A stretch of DNA of 64,000 nt from Campylobacter concisus (GTDB taxonomy: Bacteria > Campylobacterota > Campylobacteria > Campylobacterales > Campylobacteraceae). Made by a program: the position numbers and the translations under genes. Numbering within the stretch: position 1 is the stretch's first letter; every line of letters begins with the position of its first letter. This document shows, piece by piece, positions 4,316 through 13,285 of the stretch. The notes under the pieces were generated by a model. It searched no databases, had not been told where the DNA came from, and saw only the letters and a program-made list of their open reading frames with translations. Location of the stretch: assembly GCF_003049085.1 (NCBI RefSeq), contig NZ_PIQX01000001.1, positions 248,001 through 312,000 on the forward strand. The letters run 5' to 3'.

Positions 4316-5722
4316 ATGAAATTTCTAGTTAGATTTTTCATTTTCTTATCTCTTTTATGCTCTCTTGCTTTTTCTGGTGAATACTGGGTTATGCGTGATT
4401 ATAACTTGCCTAGCACATTTGTTCCAGCTGATGCTAAATTTTTAAAAGGGGATAATCTTATTGGCTTTAGAATGCCAGTTTGGGATTTATACGAAATTAT
4501 TTCTGTTACTATTAGACAAGATGCCTATTATTTTGCTGGCTCAAAAACTCCAGGATTTTATCGCGACTCTGGTTATTCTCTTTACTTTATAGGCGGCACT
4601 CCAAAAACTGGTCGTTTTGCTGGGCGTGGCAGTATTGGCGATTTTGAACGTTATGTTGATTCTGATAATCCAAAAGACCCTGTTTTTACTTATTATACTT
4701 ATCTTGAATTTAATACTAAATCCGTTGCAAAATGTAAGCTAAATCAAGAATTTAACACTGATACAATGCAATGTGTCGATTCTTGTCCAGCTGGTCAATT
4801 ATGGAATGTTAAAACTAATGCTTGTGTTGTTGATTGCACCGATGAAGATAATCATAAATTTTTTACTTCTGATTATACTTGTATAAATTGTTCTAGTGCT
4901 TTAACAATAGATGATATTGCAAGATGTTACTGCTCTGGTCTTGGCTCTTCTTATAATCCTGGTTATGCTTGGGATCCTAATAAACCTAATATTGTTCAGG
5001 CACATTGCAAAGATGAAAGATTGATTACTTTCAAATTTGACAAAAGTAAAGAAAATCCAAACAAAGATAAAGACAAAGACAAACAAGACCCAAACAAAGA
5101 TAAAGATAAAGACAAAGAATATCCAAACAAGGATAAAGACAAAGACAATAACAATTCTACTCCAGGCAATGGCAATAATGGCGGTTCATCTGGCGGTGGT
5201 TCAAGCGGTGGTACTGGCGGCGGTTCATCTGGCGGCAATAATGGCGGTTCAGGTGGTGGCTCAGGTGGTGGTACTGGCGGCGGTTCAAGCGGTGGCAATA
5301 ATCAAGGAAACGGCGGACAAGGTGGCGGACAAGGAAACAATGGCAATTCTGAAAACGCTACACCTGGCAATATAGATTATGGCGAGCTTGAAGAAAGAAC
5401 CGCTAATCTTGCAAATACGTATAAGGAAAATATTAATTATCTTTTTGAGCCTGTTGATGGTATTAAAAAAAGTTTAAATGATACTATTTCAAAAATCAAA
5501 AACGGCAATTTAATGAGTCTAAAAAAAGGCGGTATTCCTAATACTTGCCCTTTAAATTTTGATATAGATATGTTTTTTTTCAGTAAAAAAGTTGTCTTTG
5601 ATTTTTGTAGTATTCTTTCGCCGATTGCTTCTTCTCTTTATGTCTTTTTCTTTGTAGCTTTCTTTTTGTTGTTTTTATTTTTAATAGCCAAGCTATTTAT
5701 TTTTACTTTTATGGGGTGGTAA
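4316..5722 (+). CDS. Adsorption/attachment protein (pIII-like) with low-complexity linkers
   Basis: 468 residues from ATG 4316 (AAGG 8 bp upstream; the adjacent GTG at 4313 is less likely). Signal peptide: MKFLVRFFIFLSLLCSLAFS. The N-terminal domain (about 21-135) is unassigned. A Cys-rich region (Cys140 to Cys231, about a dozen Cys) probably forms a disulfide-bonded knob. Then come three 11-residue PNKDKDKDKxx repeats (248-280) and a Gly/Ser/Asn linker (about 283-345). A C-terminal domain ends in a membrane anchor (SSLYVFFFVAFFLLFLFLIA) and FTFMGW. Domain-linker-anchor order is that of Ff pIII and CTXphi OrfU: the knob binds the host receptor and the anchor caps the virion. The receptor is unknown. 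Confidence 0.85.
   Translation: MKFLVRFFIFLSLLCSLAFSGEYWVMRDYNLPSTFVPADAKFLKGDNLIGFRMPVWDLYEIISVTIRQDAYYFAGSKTPGFYRDSGYSLYFIGGTPKTGRFAGRGSIGDFERYVDSDNPKDPVFTYYTYLEFNTKSVAKCKLNQEFNTDTMQCVDSCPAGQLWNVKTNACVVDCTDEDNHKFFTSDYTCINCSSALTIDDIARCYCSGLGSSYNPGYAWDPNKPNIVQAHCKDERLITFKFDKSKENPNKDKDKDKQDPNKDKDKDKEYPNKDKDKDNNNSTPGNGNNGGSSGGGSSGGTGGGSSGGNNGGSGGGSGGGTGGGSSGGNNQGNGGQGGGQGNNGNSENATPGNIDYGELEERTANLANTYKENINYLFEPVDGIKKSLNDTISKIKNGNLMSLKKGGIPNTCPLNFDIDMFFFSKKVVFDFCSILSPIASSLYVFFFVAFFLLFLFLIAKLFIFTFMGW
5057..5155 (+). repeat. Three 33-bp tandem repeats inside the adsorption gene
   Basis: Each unit encodes PNKDKDKDK plus two variable residues. The charged Lys-Asp linker precedes the glycine-rich linker. 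Copy number could change by slippage or recombination without a frameshift because the unit is a multiple of three. Confidence 0.85.
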
Positions 5723-5725
5723 GAT

Positions 5726-6142
5726 ATGCAAGCAATTATAGCTACTATTGTTTTATTCTTTCGCTTTTTTAAATGGGAAAATGCTATTAATTTTGTTTTT
5801 AAAGCAGTTACATTTTCTAAAATGGTTGTTATTAACGTAATTTTAGGTGCTCTTGTTTTATCTTATGCCGCTGCTGTTATTTATATTATTAATTTCATCT
5901 ATTCTAAATTTAACTATATTATTGATTATGTTAATAATCTTTCAGTAGGCAATGAAAAGATCGTTACGACTGCTTTTTCTATTTTAAAATCTCTTGGTGC
6001 TTGGAATGCCTTTTGTGATGTTTTTTCTATATTTTCTCCTATTTTTCTTTCTTTCTTTGTAATTTATGCGACAAAAATTGGCATTACTGTTTTTAGATTT
6101 GTTCGTGAAACTCTTGTTACATTTATTTTGGCAAAGCTTTAA
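5726..6142 (+). CDS. Minor coat/assembly membrane protein (pVI-like)
   Basis: 138 residues, strongly hydrophobic with about three membrane segments: near residues 35-60 (VVINVILGALVLSYAAAVIYIINFI), a middle part, and SPIFLSFFVIYATKIGITVF near the end. It starts three bases after the adsorption gene and ends two bases before zot. Filamentous phages place the pVI-type protein (often a DUF2523-like gene) exactly between the pIII and pI genes; there it helps release the virion from the membrane. The sequence itself is not conserved enough for me to name the family. Confidence 0.78.
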   Translation: MQAIIATIVLFFRFFKWENAINFVFKAVTFSKMVVINVILGALVLSYAAAVIYIINFIYSKFNYIIDYVNNLSVGNEKIVTTAFSILKSLGAWNAFCDVFSIFSPIFLSFFVIYATKIGITVFRFVRETLVTFILAKL

Positions 6143-6144
6143 AA

Positions 6145-7284
6145 ATGATTACTTATTTAGTTGGCAATCCTGGAAGTGGTAAAACATATTACGCAGTATA
6201 TATGATTTACCAGATCTTTTTATTTGAGCCAAAGAAAACATTTTTATCTAAATTTGTTAAGCCTAAAGAAAAGCCTAATTATTCATTTTGTTACACAAAT
6301 ATAAACGAGTTCAAGTTTGAATTATTAGATAAATTTAAAAAGTTCGATTTTGATGAGTTCTATTTAGGTTTAAGAAATTTATACGCTTTATATAAGACTG
6401 GTGCGACCGATAACGAAGTTAATGATAAAGCCAAAGATTTAAATTTATATGGTTGTGTGTTTGTCCTTGATGAGTGTCATAACTTCTTTAAAGACAAAAA
6501 AGACGAAATTTTAGTTTGGTGGCTTACATATCATCGCCATTTATACCAGGATATCTATTTAATTACCCAAGATTTAACCCTAGTAAATAATGAATATAAA
6601 CGTATAGCAGAAAAATTTTATAAAGCTGCCGATAGTGCAAAAAGATTATTTTCAAAGAAATTTCGTTATGAAGTCTTTGCTTCTTTTAGATTGTATAAAA
6701 AAGATAGGCTTGAAGTTATTAATATTCCATATCTTGATGAAGTATTTAATTTATATCACTCTGGACAAACGTCAAATAAGAAATCATTTGTAAGATTTTA
6801 TTTTTTACTAGCTATTTTTGTTTTAATATTTCTTTTTATTTATTTTTATTTTGTTGTTATGTCTATTTTTAAGCCTGACACTTCAGCTGAAAACAATTTA
6901 TCAAATCAAAATAAAACTTCTTTTTCAAATTCTCAAAAAAATAGTATTTCAGATTTTCCAGATATATTCAAAGACACTTCAAAACATAACATTAAAAATA
7001 GTTCCGATATACCAGAAATTTATATATATAACATTACTTGCGTTAATTCATCTTGCCATTTTGACGAGGATTACCATTTATATCCATTATCATTACTTAG
7101 CTACATATCTTCAATGTATACGCCATTATATTTCTATTATGAGCCAAAATCTCACGAGCTTGTCAAATATTACTATGTATTTGACAAGCCAGTTTTTCAA
7201 AATTTAATTTCAAAAAATAACAAAGGTGTTTCCGATGAAAAGTTTAATCAAGTTCCTAATTCTTCCGCTGCTGTTTTTAAATAG
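6145..7284 (+). CDS. zot: Zonula occludens toxin-family morphogenesis ATPase (pI/Zot)
   Basis: 379 residues. An N-terminal P-loop ATPase domain carries Walker A GNPGSGKT (7-14) and Walker B CVFVLDE (104-110) followed by CHNFF. One membrane span lies at about 215-240 (FLLAIFVLIFLFIYFYFVV), then a periplasmic C-terminal domain (about 245-379) containing the CVNSSC pair. In filamentous phages this inner-membrane protein drives virion extrusion and engages the secretin through its periplasmic part. In CTXphi and in C. concisus phages the homologues are also reported to loosen epithelial tight junctions. Start is two bases after the pVI-like stop; its end overlaps the secretin gene by 50 nt. Confidence 0.93.
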   Translation: MITYLVGNPGSGKTYYAVYMIYQIFLFEPKKTFLSKFVKPKEKPNYSFCYTNINEFKFELLDKFKKFDFDEFYLGLRNLYALYKTGATDNEVNDKAKDLNLYGCVFVLDECHNFFKDKKDEILVWWLTYHRHLYQDIYLITQDLTLVNNEYKRIAEKFYKAADSAKRLFSKKFRYEVFASFRLYKKDRLEVINIPYLDEVFNLYHSGQTSNKKSFVRFYFLLAIFVLIFLFIYFYFVVMSIFKPDTSAENNLSNQNKTSFSNSQKNSISDFPDIFKDTSKHNIKNSSDIPEIYIYNITCVNSSCHFDEDYHLYPLSLLSYISSMYTPLYFYYEPKSHELVKYYYVFDKPVFQNLISKNNKGVSDEKFNQVPNSSAAVFK

Positions 7285-8377
7285 CTTGTTTGCTGCCGAA
7301 ATTTATACTGATCTTTTAGATTTCGCACGTCTTACAAGTAAGGCTAATAATATAGCCATTGTAACCGATGAAAGCATACATCAGGGCGAATATTATTTCA
7401 TTTATGAAGACGAAGTTAAGATCACGATTGCAATGTTTAGAAAAATGCTTGAAGCTAAGAATTTATATCTTTATAAAAAGGATAATTTCTATTACGTAAG
7501 CTCTCAAAAATTGCCTGATTATGATCTTAGGCGTATCGAGCTAAAGAATTATGTTTACGATGATGTAAATAAAATTCTTAGCCAGTTTGATTTAAATGCT
7601 ACTTACTCGACGTCTTCTAATTCGGTTTTCTTTAGAGCTGATGACTATATATTTGATCAGATTAAAGAAGCCATTTCAAAGATTGATAAGAGCCTGGAGC
7701 AAGTAACTTTTAAGCTGACTATCACTGAAACAAATTTAAAAGACATTAAAGATTTAGGCACAAATTTAAAAGGCTTACTTAAGCCACTTAATCACGGCGA
7801 TTTAGCTTATTATATTAATCTGATTACTTCCCCTTATATTTCTAATTCAAATATTATTAAAAACGATGATCGTGCTTTTTTTGGCATATTAAATTTTCTT
7901 GATACAAACGGCATTACAAAAATTATTTCATCGCCAGTATTGACGGCAAAAAATCACACCGAAGTTTATTTTAGTTCCGTTCAAAATATCCCTTACCTAG
8001 TTTCAAAAACTGATATATCAAACGTAAATTATCAAAAAACCGATAGTTACGAATATAAAGACATTGGTTTAAAGATAAATTTAAAGCCTATCATTTTATC
8101 TGATCATATTGATTTTGACTTACACTTAATACTTGAAGATATTCTTTCTCAAAGTACATCATTAACGCCCATTGTTTCAAAAAAGGAGCTTAAAAGCTCG
8201 TATTCTTTAAAGCGTGGCGACGTTCTAGTTCTTAGCGGTATTAACAAAACGACTACTTCTAAGCAACGTAATGGCGTGCCTATCCTTAAAGATATATGGT
8301 TTTTAAAGTATCTTTTTTCAGTCGAGCAAGACAGTGAGATAAACTCTGTTCTAACGCTCACAATTCAAATTATTTAA
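7235..8377 (+). CDS. Phage secretin (pIV-like outer-membrane channel)
   Basis: 380 residues from ATG 7235; AAAGGTG at 7222-7228 is the ribosome-binding site, so the GTG within it is not the start. Signal peptide: MKSLIKFLILPLLFLNSLFA. An N-terminal N0/N1-type region (YYFIYEDEVKITIAMFRKML..; VYDDVNKILSQF) is followed by the secretin core, with LEQVTFKLTITETNL, the ISSPVLTAKNHTEVYF strand and a canonical ending (LSGINKTTTSKQRNGVPIL..LKYLFSVEQDSE). It forms the outer-membrane exit pore, so this phage does not depend on a host secretin. The gene start lies inside zot, implying coupled translation. Confidence 0.92.
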   Translation: MKSLIKFLILPLLFLNSLFAAEIYTDLLDFARLTSKANNIAIVTDESIHQGEYYFIYEDEVKITIAMFRKMLEAKNLYLYKKDNFYYVSSQKLPDYDLRRIELKNYVYDDVNKILSQFDLNATYSTSSNSVFFRADDYIFDQIKEAISKIDKSLEQVTFKLTITETNLKDIKDLGTNLKGLLKPLNHGDLAYYINLITSPYISNSNIIKNDDRAFFGILNFLDTNGITKIISSPVLTAKNHTEVYFSSVQNIPYLVSKTDISNVNYQKTDSYEYKDIGLKINLKPIILSDHIDFDLHLILEDILSQSTSLTPIVSKKELKSSYSLKRGDVLVLSGINKTTTSKQRNGVPILKDIWFLKYLFSVEQDSEINSVLTLTIQII

Positions 8378-8388
8378 TGTTTTAGGGG

Positions 8389-8409
8389 TGTAGGGGATTT
8401 TCCCCTACA
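8389..8409 (+). terminator. Hairpin after the secretin gene
   Basis: TGTAGGGG (8389-8396), loop ATTTT, CCCCTACA (8402-8409): 8 perfect pairs, followed by AAAAGG rather than T-run. It probably ends or processes the assembly-gene transcript and opens the hairpin-rich intergenic region. Confidence 0.6.
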
Positions 8410-8607
8410 AAAGGCGAGTATTAAAGCCTATTGGCACGTTTTGCTTAATCGAGCCGTGCAGCTAATATGCTTTTTGGGCTTAAAACACCCCTTTCGCCTA
8501 TATGTGTTTTGGCGTAGCCAAAAAAGGCTGCCATGGGCGGACGAAGTCCGCCACAATGGTAGCCCTTGTCAAATTAATAAAAAACTCTTACGTTTAAGGA
8601 AGCGATT
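8410..8607. other. Phage intergenic region, candidate replication origin / packaging signal
   Basis: No convincing gene. It contains GCACG/CGTGC (8434-8438/8455-8459), CGCC/GGCG (8495-8498/8511-8514) and, nearest the rep gene, a long composite hairpin at 8526-8564. Filamentous phages keep their plus-strand origin, minus-strand origin and packaging signal in one such region next to the Rep gene. Confidence 0.6.
8526..8564. repeat. Composite hairpin with GAA triloop upstream of rep
   Basis: Outer stem GGCTGCCAT/ATGGTAGCC (8526-8534/8556-8564, one G-T pair), a small internal loop, then inner stem GGCGGAC/GTCCGCC (8536-8542/8546-8552) closed by C-GAA-G. Single-stranded DNA with C-GAA-G loops is known for unusual stability. 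It ends 44 nt before the rep start codon. It is GC-rich in an otherwise AT-rich phage, which argues for selection. It is the best single candidate for the Rep nick site region or packaging hairpin. Confidence 0.65.
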
Positions 8608-9948
8608 ATGCGAGCGAGAAATTTATATGGTGTTTCTCCCCTTGACGTTGAGCTTTGCCAAGCAAAGCTTGATAGCCAAAGGGAATATATGCGCTCTTTC
8701 TCTTTTGTTAATGTTAATGGCCAGGTTAGAAATTTGCTAGATATTTCAATGTCGGCCAACTTTAGCGATAAATATTACGCCGAAGTGTCTAACCGCGTAA
8801 ATGTGTTTAGCTCTTTTGCGATCGATTATTTTCAAGTTCCAGTATTTTTAACCATCACTCTTAACGGCTGCTTTAGGGGTGCCTTAAATGGCGATTATTC
8901 TAAATTTATGCCGATTGATTATAGATATTTGCCTGATGAAGTTAAATATAAGGCTAAAAATTCAGCGCCTTTAAGTATTTCTGATTTAGTAGCCGTTCTT
9001 AATCATCAATGGAATTTATTTATTATGCGATATTCAAGAAAATTTAAAAATATTGATAGAAGCTATATAAGGTGCTTTGAGCCACACAAAAAAGACGGTG
9101 TGCCACACATTCACGCTTTATTTTACGTCCCAGCTCACACAATAGACTTTATGAAAAGAATTTATACTGATATTTTTTATGCTCCGCAAAACCTAAAAAC
9201 AAATGCTATCACAAGCGAGCAAGAGAAAAATGGCGAATTAAACGGCTTTCAAACTAGTATTAATAATCCTAGTGGCTATGTTATGAAGTATATCCAAAAG
9301 ACTTTCATCAACCTAAAAGAAACTCAGGATTTTGACGAGCTTTCAGCCTGGTATGTAAAGCACAAAGTAAGAAGATTTATAAGCTCACGCACTAAAGTGC
9401 CATTATGGGTATATAGAAAGATTAATTTTATTAGCACGATGCAAGACTTTTATCACTTAAACGACTTAACAAACGATCACAGAGCAATACTTGAGTGGAA
9501 TAAAAAAGATGATTACATATATATAAATTTGCCTTTCAATAAAGAAGAGATTATTTATTTAAATGGCAGATTGGAGCATTATATAAGTGGTAGGCTTATG
9601 AATTTTTACGATAGATTGAAAATTGATGGCCAAAAAGATGAAAACGCACAAGATGAAATAAAGAGCTTTGGCAATTCCTTAAAACAAAGACAAATTTTAA
9701 AGCTTTGCGATGAGCTTTTTAAAAGCGATGAAAAGCCTAAACCAGTAAGCAGAATGAAAGATTACGAATTAGTTAATTATTATCAAAGCTTGGGCGGTGA
9801 TATAAATGCCCAGCATTTAGCTTATGTTGAAAATTTAATGCTTGATAGAGAGCTAGACAACTTCACACACTATCACAAAAAGCACGATTTAAATGCCCCT
9901 GATATTGATAGCTTTGTAGATAGATTTTTGATTTGTAATGAGTTTTAA
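8608..9948 (+). CDS. HUH-endonuclease rolling-circle replication initiator
   Basis: 446 residues. Motif I FLTITLNG (about 80-87), the metal-binding HUH motif as HIH at 167-169 (PHIHALFY), and the tyrosine motif SGYVMKYIQK with Tyr224 and Tyr228 (222-231). This order defines rolling-circle Rep proteins: it nicks the origin, stays joined to the 5' end and closes the displaced single strand. AAGGA lies 7 bases before the ATG. It is larger than minimal plasmid Reps, closer to phage-type initiators, and its C-terminal 200 residues are mostly helical and unassigned. The integrase gene starts two bases after its stop. The target nick site is probably in 8410-8607. Confidence 0.9.
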   Translation: MRARNLYGVSPLDVELCQAKLDSQREYMRSFSFVNVNGQVRNLLDISMSANFSDKYYAEVSNRVNVFSSFAIDYFQVPVFLTITLNGCFRGALNGDYSKFMPIDYRYLPDEVKYKAKNSAPLSISDLVAVLNHQWNLFIMRYSRKFKNIDRSYIRCFEPHKKDGVPHIHALFYVPAHTIDFMKRIYTDIFYAPQNLKTNAITSEQEKNGELNGFQTSINNPSGYVMKYIQKTFINLKETQDFDELSAWYVKHKVRRFISSRTKVPLWVYRKINFISTMQDFYHLNDLTNDHRAILEWNKKDDYIYINLPFNKEEIIYLNGRLEHYISGRLMNFYDRLKIDGQKDENAQDEIKSFGNSLKQRQILKLCDELFKSDEKPKPVSRMKDYELVNYYQSLGGDINAQHLAYVENLMLDRELDNFTHYHKKHDLNAPDIDSFVDRFLICNEF

Positions 9949-9950
9949 AA

Positions 9951-10823
9951 ATGTGTTTAAATGAGCTTTTTAATAATTACATTAGCTTTTACGAGCTTAT
10001 TTTAAGTCCAACTACTCTAAGAAGTGATATAGCTACATATAATAAGCATTTTAAAAACTCACTTGGCTTAAAGGATATACAAGATATAAATTTTATCGAT
10101 ATACAAAAGTTTTGTAATGATCTTATCAAGCAAGATTACAAGATAAAGACTATTAAGAATATCGTTGCAAAGCTAAAGGTTATTTTCAAGCTAGGTATAA
10201 AGCTGGAGTTAATAAATAAAAATCCTTGCGATTTTATTGAGCTACCAAAGTTTGATAATAAAAGGTATTTTGATTACTCGATCGCTATTCAAAAACGCTT
10301 TATTAAGGCTATTAGTGAAAATACCGATGCAAGCTCTGATATATTCTTTTTTCTACTTCACGGCAGACGAAAGAATGAAGTATTAAGCCTAAAATTTAGC
10401 GATATAAATTTTAAGACCAGGACTTATATTATCCCCTTTAAAATCAATAAGGCTAAAAGAAATATGATTTATAAAATGAGTGATGAACTTTTTAATCGTC
10501 TTTATAAAAGATTTTTGATAGCTAAGAAAGAAAATAAGCTAAACGATTATGTCTTTATTAATCCTATGACTAACGATAAATTTAAAGATTTGCGTAAAAG
10601 CTGGGCTTCACTTCTTAAAAAGAATAACTTGCCTAAAATCAGGCTTCATGATATAAGGCATTTAATTGGCACATATTCAATTAATTATTTAAAAATTCCT
10701 ATCGAGCAAGTATCATTTACATTGGGGCATACAAATATAACTACAACACAAAAATATATTACTGCAAACGTTAAAAAATCTAAAGAAACTATCGAAAATT
10801 TACTAAAATCAATTTCAGAATAA
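9951..10823 (+). CDS. Phage tyrosine recombinase (integrase)
   Basis: 290 residues. An N-terminal SAM-like core-binding domain (about 1-100, SFYELILSPTTLRSDIATYN) precedes the catalytic domain with HGRRKNEV (Arg139/140), HDIRHL (His233, Arg236), LGHT (His260) and QKY (Tyr269 nucleophile). All catalytic positions are present, so it should be active. It starts two bases after rep without its own clear ribosome-binding site, so it is likely translated by coupling. It lies next to attR and presumably recombines the 56-bp tRNA-fMet site. Many filamentous phages use host XerCD; this one brings its own enzyme. No excisionase was recognised. Confidence 0.93.
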   Translation: MCLNELFNNYISFYELILSPTTLRSDIATYNKHFKNSLGLKDIQDINFIDIQKFCNDLIKQDYKIKTIKNIVAKLKVIFKLGIKLELINKNPCDFIELPKFDNKRYFDYSIAIQKRFIKAISENTDASSDIFFFLLHGRRKNEVLSLKFSDINFKTRTYIIPFKINKAKRNMIYKMSDELFNRLYKRFLIAKKENKLNDYVFINPMTNDKFKDLRKSWASLLKKNNLPKIRLHDIRHLIGTYSINYLKIPIEQVSFTLGHTNITTTQKYITANVKKSKETIENLLKSISE

Positions 10824-10859
10824 TTTAAGCATTTTAAAAAGTGTTTCAAATATCGATAA

Positions 10860-10944
<85 letters not shown>

Positions 10945-10970
10945 ATAAGTATTATTTTGGATTTAAAAAG

Positions 10971-11045
10971 TGGATGGGGTAAGAGGATTCGAACCTCTGA
11001 ATGACTGGACCAAAACCAGTTGCCTTACCGCTTGGCGATACCCCA
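10971..11045 (-). tRNA. tRNA-Gln (TTG), CCA encoded
   Basis: 75 nt. Acceptor TGGGGTA/TACCCCA, anticodon arm ACTGG-TTTTGGT-CCAGT with anticodon TTG, T arm CAGAGG-TTCGAAT-CCTCT, 3' CCA. It lies 26 bp upstream of tRNA-fMet on the same strand and is probably co-transcribed. Confidence 0.95.
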
Positions 11046-11096
11046 ATGTTTTTAAGAGTTGTAATTATATAGATTTTAATGTGCTTTGTCAAGACT

Positions 11097-11130
11097 TTTT
11101 AGAATTTTAATAAAAATTAAAATTCTAAAA
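11097..11130. terminator. AT-rich inverted repeat between ftsK and tRNA-Gln
   Basis: TTTTAGAATTTTAAT (11097-11111) and ATTAAAATTCTAAAA (11116-11130) form 15 perfect pairs around AAAA. It is downstream of ftsK and upstream of the tRNAs on the minus strand. It may act as a weak terminator for ftsK; being AT-only it could also be a cruciform. Confidence 0.45.
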
Positions 11131-11152
11131 TTAAAGCAATTTATGACTTTAG

Positions 11153-13285
11153 CTATAAAATTTCTCTTTGTCCTTTTGCATTCACTGGACTTAAAACACC
11201 CATTTTTTCCATTTGCTCTATTATGTTTGCAGCTTTGTTGTAACCTATTTTTAAACGCCTTTGCAGATAGCTTATTGACGTTTTTTGCTCACTTAAAATG
11301 ATCTCTTTAGCCTCTTCATAAAGCTCATCAAGTTCATCTTCTCCTAGAGTACCAGCAGTCACACTTCCGCTTGTGCCTTCTTCTATTAAAAATTTTTCAT
11401 CATAAACTACATCTTGTTGCTCTTTTAAGAAATTTACAATCGTTTCTATCTCTTTTTCACTAGCAAATGGTGCATGAAGTCTGATCACACCAGGGCTTCC
11501 TGGAGGTGTAAATAGCATATCTCCACGTCCAAGCAAGCTCTCAGCTCCCATTTGATCTAAGATGACCTTACTATCGATCCTCTGCCCTACTCTATAGCTT
11601 ATCCTGCTTGGTAAATTTGCCTTTATAAGGCCAGTCACGACGTCGACACTTGGACGCTGGGTCGCTACTATCAAGTGTATGCCACTAGCCCTTGCCATCT
11701 GTGCTAGGCGGCCGATATAAAGCTCCACATCCTTGCCACTAGTCATCATCAGATCAGCTAGCTCATCGATGATCACAACGATATACGGGAACTGCTCGCC
11801 GCCCTCCTCTTTCATCTTTTCATTGTAGCTCTCTATATTTTTCGTACGAGTTTGGCTCATTATCTTATATCTTCGCTCCATTTCAGCGACCATATTGGCA
11901 AGTGCAGTGATCGCTTTTTTAGCCTCTGTGATAACTGGAGTTAGAAGATGTGGGATATCGTTATATATGCTAAATTCAAGCATTTTTGGATCGATCATCA
12001 TTAGACGCAAAGTTTGTGGGCTATTTCTATAAAGCAAGCTTAAAAGCATCGCATTTATACCCACACTCTTGCCTGATCCAGTTGTACCTGCGATTAGTAA
12101 ATGTGGGAGCTTTTTGAGGTCTGTCACAAAAGGGGCACCGACGATATCTTTACCAAGTGCCATAGTTAGTGGGCTACTTGCATTTTTAAAGACTTCGCTC
12201 TCTAAAATTTCTTTTAGATAGATTGTTTCCAAATTTTGATTTGGTACCTCGATACCTACCACATCTTTACCAGGAATTGGTGCTTGGATACGGATAGTTT
12301 GAGCCTTTAGTGCCATCGCTAGGTCATCTTGAAGTGTTAAAATTTTACTTACCTTGATATGTGGAGCTGGACGAAACTCAAATGTCGTGACGATAGGCCC
12401 AGTATAAGTTCTAACCACATCGCCGTCTATTTTAAACTTACGGAGTTTATCAAGCAAATTAGAAATTTGCTGATCGATTTCAGTTTCATTGACACTATGC
12501 GAGCGTTTTGGCGGATCGTTTAAAAATTTAAGCGGTGGCAAGACAAAATTCTTTGGCTTTTCCACATTTCCTCGCTCTATTTGATCAAGCAACTTCTTGT
12601 TTTCAGCCACTTCGTTTAAAATTTCAACTCCGTTTATAGTTGGGGCTCTGCTCTCTTTTTCTGGCTCAGGCTCTAACTCTTCATCTAAATTCTTTTCATC
12701 ATCATTTAGCACCTGAGCTTCTATAAGCTCTTCTTCTTTTATATCATTATTCTTTTGTTTTTTGCGTTCGATTTTTGGAAGTTGTTTTTGTTTTATCTCT
12801 TTTAAATTTCTCTCTTCATGGACTTTTATCTCTTTATCTACAAAAGCCTTTCTTAAAACAATGATAAAATTTTCCCTAAAAGCAAGCCCAAGTGAGATAA
12901 TAAACATCATAAGTATAGCAACCGCAGTGCCGATAGAACCGATCACCTCTTTTAAGGCACTAACTATAAAATTTCCAATTATACCGCCATTTATGCTCGA
13001 AGCACTCAAGGCTTGAAACATCAAAAAAGCTATAAAAAAGAGAAAAATTCCTACCAAAAACTGAGCAAAATCAAAGTCAAATTTCTTAAAATTTTTATAG
13101 ACAAAATAGCCTAAAATGATCAATAAAAATGGATAAACATACGCGATAAGTCCAAAATATTTGATATTTAAAATACCAAGGCTTTGTCCAAGCGAGCCAA
13201 CAAAATCAGCAGTTGGAGCAGCTGTTGCTATACCAAAATATATAAAAATGCAAACAAAAATTGTAAATAAAATATGTCGTAAAAT
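11153..13285 (-). CDS. ftsK: FtsK/SpoIIIE DNA translocase
   Basis: Septal DNA pump that clears chromosome dimers and coordinates XerCD. The N-terminal membrane domain is followed by a charged linker (KKQKNNDIKEEELIE..), the alpha/beta motor with Walker A GTTGSGKS and Walker B VVIIDELADLMM, and a C-terminal winged-helix gamma domain (SISYLQRRLKIGYNKAANI). The first NTG codon in frame is a TTG at 13123 in mid membrane helix with no ribosome-binding site. The frame stays open further upstream with more membrane sequence (FTIFVCIFIYFGIATAA..). AAAGGA at about 13292-13297 points to an ATT codon at 13283-13285, giving 710 residues. The start is therefore provisional. Confidence 0.9.
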   Translation of the reverse strand: MLRHILFTIFVCIFIYFGIATAAPTADFVGSLGQSLGILNIKYFGLIAYVYPFLLIILGYFVYKNFKKFDFDFAQFLVGIFLFFIAFLMFQALSASSINGGIIGNFIVSALKEVIGSIGTAVAILMMFIISLGLAFRENFIIVLRKAFVDKEIKVHEERNLKEIKQKQLPKIERKKQKNNDIKEEELIEAQVLNDDEKNLDEELEPEPEKESRAPTINGVEILNEVAENKKLLDQIERGNVEKPKNFVLPPLKFLNDPPKRSHSVNETEIDQQISNLLDKLRKFKIDGDVVRTYTGPIVTTFEFRPAPHIKVSKILTLQDDLAMALKAQTIRIQAPIPGKDVVGIEVPNQNLETIYLKEILESEVFKNASSPLTMALGKDIVGAPFVTDLKKLPHLLIAGTTGSGKSVGINAMLLSLLYRNSPQTLRLMMIDPKMLEFSIYNDIPHLLTPVITEAKKAITALANMVAEMERRYKIMSQTRTKNIESYNEKMKEEGGEQFPYIVVIIDELADLMMTSGKDVELYIGRLAQMARASGIHLIVATQRPSVDVVTGLIKANLPSRISYRVGQRIDSKVILDQMGAESLLGRGDMLFTPPGSPGVIRLHAPFASEKEIETIVNFLKEQQDVVYDEKFLIEEGTSGSVTAGTLGEDELDELYEEAKEIILSEQKTSISYLQRRLKIGYNKAANIIEQMEKMGVLSPVNAKGQREIL

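Noticed and set aside
4996..5298. Proline-rich minus-strand frame opposite the adsorption-gene linkers
   Set aside because: It is the antisense shadow of the Gly/Ser and Lys/Asp repeats; low-complexity repeats keep antisense frames open by chance.
8441..8740. 99-codon rightward frame across the phage intergenic region into rep
   Set aside because: It overlaps the hairpins and the first 130 bases of rep in another frame, has no family resemblance and no ribosome-binding site.
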